Positions 5,974-8,321 of a stretch of DNA of 8,321 nucleotides are shown one piece after another. Source of the stretch: Candidatus Kaiserbacteria bacterium CG_4_10_14_0_2_um_filter_50_16 (lineage in GTDB: Bacteria > Patescibacteriota > Minisyncoccia > Phycocordibacterales > Phycocordibacteraceae); assembly GCA_002793115.1 (NCBI GenBank), contig PFPP01000009.1, positions 549 through 8,869 of the forward strand, in the 5' to 3' direction. A program made the position numbers and the translations under genes. The notes below the pieces were generated by a model. That model was given only the letters and a program-made list of their open reading frames with translations. It made no database searches and was not told the origin of the DNA. Every line of letters starts with the position of its first letter. The stretch's first letter is position 1.

Positions 5974-6292
5974 AGAATGCGGTGGAGAAGATGCGGACTA
6001 TTGCGCGAGCAAGATAAATGAACGATGCAATGGTGAGCAATATGAGTGCCTGAACAGTGAGGCGGGTATGATCGAAAGCGGCGATGTAAAAGCGCGGAAG
6101 ATCGGCGAGATTGGCCGGGGTGTTTTGGAATATGCGCGCAACCCACACTTCCCTGCCGAGACCGAACAGGGCAACTACCAATACGAAACATCCAACGGTA
6201 AATCCAGAAAATACATATCGCAACATGCGGATAAGAAAGATGCGGCGCATCACATTTTTTTCTATATTAGTTTGCATTATTTTGTTCGCCAT
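5948..6292 (-). CDS. Two-helix membrane protein, probable partner of the sigma factor
   Basis: This short integral membrane protein has helices at about 26-46 (YVFSGFTVGCFVLVVALFGLG) and 78-97 (LTVQALILLTIASFIYLARA). An amphipathic or extracytoplasmic segment (VWVARIFQNTPANLADL) lies between them, and the N-terminus is basic. No catalytic motif is seen. The 5' end overlaps the sigma-factor gene, so the two are co-transcribed and probably translationally coupled. Position suggests an anti-sigma or sensor role, but no classical anti-sigma domain (zinc-binding ZAS, RskA-like) is recognisable. Start uncertain: ATG 6292 (114 aa, used here), 6277 (starts 11 nt before the end of the sigma gene) or 6250 are all possible, and none has a Shine-Dalgarno. 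Its stop lies inside the 3' end of recA on the opposite strand. Confidence 0.72.
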   Translation of the reverse strand: MANKIMQTNIEKNVMRRIFLIRMLRYVFSGFTVGCFVLVVALFGLGREVWVARIFQNTPANLADLPRFYIAAFDHTRLTVQALILLTIASFIYLARAIVRIFSTAFFNSLRVSP

Positions 6293-6851
6293 AGGTTTGT
6301 TTGAAAAGTTTCTTCGCCCGATGGACGCGCGTCTTCACGGCTGGAATCGAGAGCCGTTCTGATTCGGCAATTTCTTCTTGGCTTTTGCCCTCGATAAATT
6401 GTAACCGCAAGATTTTCGCCGCGGTTTCGGGGAGCTTCGCGAGCGCGACCATCACTTCATTTCGTATCGATAAATCTTCGAGAAATTCGGCGCGTGCATC
6501 CGGCAACGATTCGTAGTGCTCGGGAAGAAGCTCGGCGCGCCTCCCCCGCTCGATACTCTGTGTTCGGTACTTCGTATACGCAACGCGATTCAGAATCGTG
6601 TATGCCCATGAAGAGAAGCCCGCGCCTTCTTGTATATGATACTTATCTGCATAGAGATATATCTTGGTGAACGCATCTTGCACTGCCTCTTCAGCGTCTT
6701 CTGGAAAATACAAAATCTTCTTCGCTCGCCTTAACAGAGCCGCTTCGTATCGACGGACGAGAATCGCGAAGAGATTTGGCTCCTTCCGCGACCGCGCGAG
6801 CACTTCGGCGTCTGTGAGCACACCGATATCCTCAGTAGTTGAAAAACTCAT
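6267..6851 (-). CDS. ECF-like sigma-70 family RNA polymerase sigma factor
   Basis: This 194-aa sigma factor contains only the two domains needed for promoter use. Region 2 spans about 26-97: core-binding and -10-recognition helices, with EDAEEAVQDAFTKIYLYADK (51-70) and FSSWAYTILNRVAYTKYRTQ (79-98). Region 4 spans about 132-185, with the HTH in SQEEIAESERLSIPAVKTRVHRAKK (-35 recognition). Regions 1 and 3 are absent, as in ECF and CPR alternative sigmas. The start at 6851 is chosen because TATGCT (6867-6862) lies exactly 10 nt upstream and the protein then begins MSFSTTEDIG. The longer reading from 6890 would translate through that element. It is divergent from efp and overlaps the downstream membrane gene, a pairing that suggests envelope-linked regulation. 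Confidence 0.92.
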   Translation of the reverse strand: MSFSTTEDIGVLTDAEVLARSRKEPNLFAILVRRYEAALLRRAKKILYFPEDAEEAVQDAFTKIYLYADKYHIQEGAGFSSWAYTILNRVAYTKYRTQSIERGRRAELLPEHYESLPDARAEFLEDLSIRNEVMVALAKLPETAAKILRLQFIEGKSQEEIAESERLSIPAVKTRVHRAKKLFKQTYGEQNNAN

Positions 6852-6861
6852 GGTGTTTGCT

Positions 6862-6867
6862 AGCATA
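6862..6867 (-). promoter_or_regulatory. -10 element of the sigma-factor gene
   Basis: TATGCT on the minus strand, preceded by TG one base earlier when read TGTATGCT, ends 10 nt before the ATG at 6851. Transcription would start almost at the start codon. No -35 resembling TTGACA is found 16-18 nt upstream, so a different sigma factor (possibly the product itself) or an extended -10 could be involved. Confidence 0.35.
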
Positions 6868-6905
6868 CACGAATCGCCCTCTTCGGGCACTTTTTACAAC
6901 TATTT

Positions 6906-7481
6906 ATGGCTACTTTAAGTTACAACGAAATCCTTCCAAAATGCATCATTGATTACAACAATGAACCCTACGAGGTGCTCTCGTCGCACATCTTCCGTAT
7001 GCAACAGCGGAAGCCGGTGAATCAGACAAAACTGCGGCATCTCGTCTCTGGCAAGGTTACAGAAATCTCATTCCATCAGAACGAGACCGTGGCTGAAGCC
7101 GACATTGATGCCATGCGGGCAAACTATCTTTATACCAACCGCGGTGAGAGCTGGTTTGCAGAGGAAGACAATCCGAAAAATCGTTTTTCATTTCCCGAAG
7201 ATGCCGTACACGACAAAGTGCAGTGGCTCGCGCAGAATAGCGTCGTCGATGTGCTGACTTATAAAGATAAACCAATGACTATTAAAATACCAGTAAAAGT
7301 TGAACTTGAAGTAAAAGAAGCTCCACCTGCGGTGAAAGGAAATACGGTATCTGGTGGAACGAAGCTTGCTGAATTATCGACCGGCGCAAAAGTGAATGTT
7401 CCACTCTTCATCAACACGGGCGATATCGTTAAAATAAACACCGACACTGGAGAATACACCGAGCGTGTCGAGAAGGCGTAA
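6906..7481 (+). CDS. efp: Translation elongation factor P (non-classical tip loop)
   Basis: EF-P binds between the ribosomal P and E sites and rescues stalling at polyproline. The 191-aa protein has the three expected beta-barrel domains: KOW-like N-domain (about 1-63), OB domain II (about 65-125) and OB domain III (about 131-189), ending TGEYTERVEKA. It aligns with E. coli EF-P without gaps through the first 44 residues: EPY (20-22) and KLR (42-44) fall at the same numbers. The tip loop reads RMQQRKPV (31-38) where E. coli has KPGKGQAF, so the modified Lys34 is Gln34, with R35 and K36 beside it. No Shine-Dalgarno is present; TACAAC ends 5 nt before the ATG. It is followed by a strong terminator and is divergent from the sigma gene (54-nt gap). 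Confidence 0.96.
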   Translation: MATLSYNEILPKCIIDYNNEPYEVLSSHIFRMQQRKPVNQTKLRHLVSGKVTEISFHQNETVAEADIDAMRANYLYTNRGESWFAEEDNPKNRFSFPEDAVHDKVQWLAQNSVVDVLTYKDKPMTIKIPVKVELEVKEAPPAVKGNTVSGGTKLAELSTGAKVNVPLFINTGDIVKINTDTGEYTERVEKA

Positions 7482-7496
7482 AACATAATCGGTGTT

Positions 7497-7517
7497 CGCA
7501 ATTATTTCTCAATTGCG
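7497..7517. repeat. 7-bp inverted repeat after efp
   Basis: CGCAATT and AATTGCG (7-nt loop) lie 15 nt after the efp stop codon. No T-run follows on the plus strand, so it is at most a 3'-end-stabilising hairpin. The main terminator is about 90 nt further on. Confidence 0.35.
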
Positions 7518-7584
7518 TCTCATAGATACAAAACGTCTAACGGTCAAAATTATGATGCTCAACATGAAAAAATTTAATGAGATA

Positions 7585-7629
7585 CGAAAAGCCGTTAAAG
7601 ACATTCTTTAACGGCTTTTCGATTTTTTT
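7585..7629 (+). terminator. Strong intrinsic terminator of efp, shared with the convergent gene
   Basis: A perfect 16-bp stem (7585-7600 with 7606-7621, loop ACATT) is followed on the plus strand by seven Ts (7623-7629). On the minus strand the stem is followed by TATCTCATTAAATTTTTTC, a weaker T-rich tail, so it probably also ends transcription of the leftward surface gene or small RNA. Confidence 0.93.
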
Positions 7630-7667
7630 GTCCCTCCTCTCGGAGGGCCGGCCCGAAGGCATTTGTT
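7585..7667 (-). ncRNA. Possible small RNA in the efp / surface-gene gap
   Basis: A minus-strand promoter (7673-7700) would start an RNA near 7667. It would contain GCC(UUCG)GGC (7660-7651), CCCUCC(GAGA)GGAGGG (7647-7632), an A-rich single-stranded stretch (ACAAAAAAAUCG), and the 16-bp hairpin (7621-7585) as its 3' end. UUCG and the GNRA loop GAGA are stable only when read on this strand; the plus strand gives CGAA and UCUC. The first hairpin has only 3 bp. No ORF is present and no known RNA family is recognised. It may instead be just the 3' UTR of the surface gene. Confidence 0.42.
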
Positions 7668-7672
7668 TAGCC

Positions 7673-7700
7673 AGTATAGCCGAGTCAATTAAAAAGTCAA
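7673..7700 (-). promoter_or_regulatory. Sigma-70-type promoter TTGACT-N16-TATACT
   Basis: On the minus strand TTGACT (7700-7695) and TATACT (7678-7673) are 16 nt apart, each one mismatch from consensus. It lies downstream of the surface-gene stop codon and points at no protein-coding gene before efp's terminator, so it would drive a short non-coding RNA. Confidence 0.5.
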
Positions 7701-7708
7701 TAAAATCC

Positions 7709-7717
7709 TGTGGATAA
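7709..7717 (-). promoter_or_regulatory. Perfect DnaA-box 9-mer (TTATCCACA)
   Basis: Minus strand 7717-7709 reads TTATCCACA, identical to the box at 1318-1326 and in the same orientation. It lies 9 nt upstream of the -35 of the small-RNA promoter and 18 nt after the surface-gene stop codon. Confidence 0.4.
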
Positions 7718-7734
7718 GTCAGACTTGCCCAATG

Positions 7735-8321
7735 TTAGCTTGGGAGAGGGGATGTTGTTGTAATAGAAGGAGTCCCAGTCGCTACAATCTTGAAATAAGA
7801 ATCGCTCAAATCACTAATGACTTCCCCAGTAACAGCACTACTTATCCTAACAATATAGGCACCAGTATTTACTGAAGAAGGGATAACCCAATTATAAAAA
7901 TTATTACTAATAGAGGGCGCAATAGTCATCACTACTGGATAGTTGTTGGGTCCAACATATGAAAGTAGATTAATGTCAACTGGTTTTCCTCCGTAAGTGT
8001 CATAACCAGCACCAGACCATTTGATTGTATACGTATTCCCGACCTGCCACGTCTCCCCTCCATTCGGAGAGAGGACAGTGATGGAAGGTTTTTGCGAATT
8101 ATGGCAACCGAAAAGTGCATTTAGTTTAGCTCGTGTATATGAACCAACATAGCCGGTGCCGTACTGAAGACCGACTGGGGTGAGAATATAGTTTTTATAC
8201 TCCTGTTGGAATCCCGTGACAGCAGAGGCGGTCTGCTCATCGAAGGTGCTGGTGATAGATACTGACTCACCGTCCTTCTGAAGGGCTGTCTGGAGAGCTA
8301 TAACTGCAGAGCCGTTCTGTC
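7735..8321 (-). CDS. Surface protein with PG_binding_1-like and Ig-like domains (5' end beyond window)
   Basis: The frame is open from the right edge (first full codon 8319) to TAA at 7737-7735, giving the last 194 residues of a larger protein. The visible part starts inside a PG_binding_1-like domain: NGSAVIALQTALQKDGESV, then FDEQTASAVTGFQQEY and GYVGSYTRAKLNALFGC. An Ig-like beta domain follows with ITVLSPNGGETWQVGNTY and TIKWSG, the hallmark start of the Kre9/KNH-type extracellular domain found in many CPR surface proteins. The end, GTPSITTTSPLPS, is Ser/Thr/Pro-rich with no LPXTG motif and no C-terminal membrane helix. It is probably exported and wall-associated; the signal peptide must lie outside the window. 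It is convergent with efp and has the same strand and general design as the protein at 1-1061. Confidence 0.85.
   Translation of the reverse strand, partial: QNGSAVIALQTALQKDGESVSITSTFDEQTASAVTGFQQEYKNYILTPVGLQYGTGYVGSYTRAKLNALFGCHNSQKPSITVLSPNGGETWQVGNTYTIKWSGAGYDTYGGKPVDINLLSYVGPNNYPVVMTIAPSISNNFYNWVIPSSVNTGAYIVRISSAVTGEVISDLSDSYFKIVATGTPSITTTSPLPS

Noticed and set aside
6876..6895. GCCC-TCTTC-GGGC hairpin followed by five Ts in the sigma/efp gap
   Set aside because: Only a 4-bp stem, and the T-run overlaps the probable efp promoter; too weak to call a terminator.
7552..7611. 19-codon mini-ORF (MMLNMKKFNEIRKAVKDIL) running into the efp terminator stem
   Set aside because: No Shine-Dalgarno, no regulatory codon run, and its 3' half is dictated by the terminator stem. 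A leader peptide has no gene to regulate downstream.
1..8321. Mobile element, CRISPR array, toxin-antitoxin pair or defence system
   Set aside because: No transposase, recombinase other than RecA, direct-repeat array, or toxin-like small gene pair was seen on either strand.

Overview
Organism. The window looks like a piece of a Candidate Phyla Radiation (Patescibacteria, probably Parcubacteria-type) chromosome; this is inferred, not tested. Three things point there. Core genes (ftsK, recA, a small sigma factor, efp) are packed tightly. Secreted proteins at both ends combine a signal peptide or extracellular repeats with a PG_binding_1-like domain, GTP-repeat linkers and Ig-like beta domains. 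EF-P carries a non-classical tip loop. The standard genetic code fits: long genes have no in-frame TGA, and TGA ends one gene. Almost no gene has a Shine-Dalgarno sequence; most instead have a -10-like hexamer 5 to 14 nt before the ATG, which suggests leaderless or near-leaderless mRNAs.

Layout. 1-1061 (-) is the N-terminal part of a secreted peptidoglycan-binding-domain protein that runs off the left edge. 1062-1459 is non-coding on both strands. It holds a good minus-strand promoter (TTGACT-N18-TAGTAT), a perfect DnaA-box 9-mer at its start site, a potential 259-nt structured leader RNA, a perfect 17-bp palindrome and a terminator-like hairpin. 1460-2212 (-) encodes a winged-helix DNA-binding protein with an operator-like inverted repeat over its promoter. 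It is divergent from a rightward cluster: ftsK (2313-4523), a small membrane-anchored Ig-like protein (4538-4861) and recA (4924-5973). Convergent to recA, and overlapping its 3' end, is a leftward pair: an ECF-like sigma factor (6267-6851) and a two-helix membrane protein (5948-6292). Divergent from sigma is efp (6906-7481). A very strong terminator (7585-7629) follows, then a minus-strand promoter with tetraloop hairpins that could make a small RNA. The C-terminal part of a second PG-binding/Ig-like surface protein (7735-8321, -) runs off the right edge.

How it fits together. ftsK and recA serve chromosome segregation and recombination. The sigma factor and its overlapping membrane partner look like an envelope-sensing regulatory pair. 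The two surface proteins represent the cell envelope. No defence island, IS element, CRISPR array, tRNA or rRNA was seen. The points most worth a second look are the EF-P loop (Gln at the position modified in E. coli), the structured leader, the possible small RNA, and the two DnaA boxes beside surface-protein genes.
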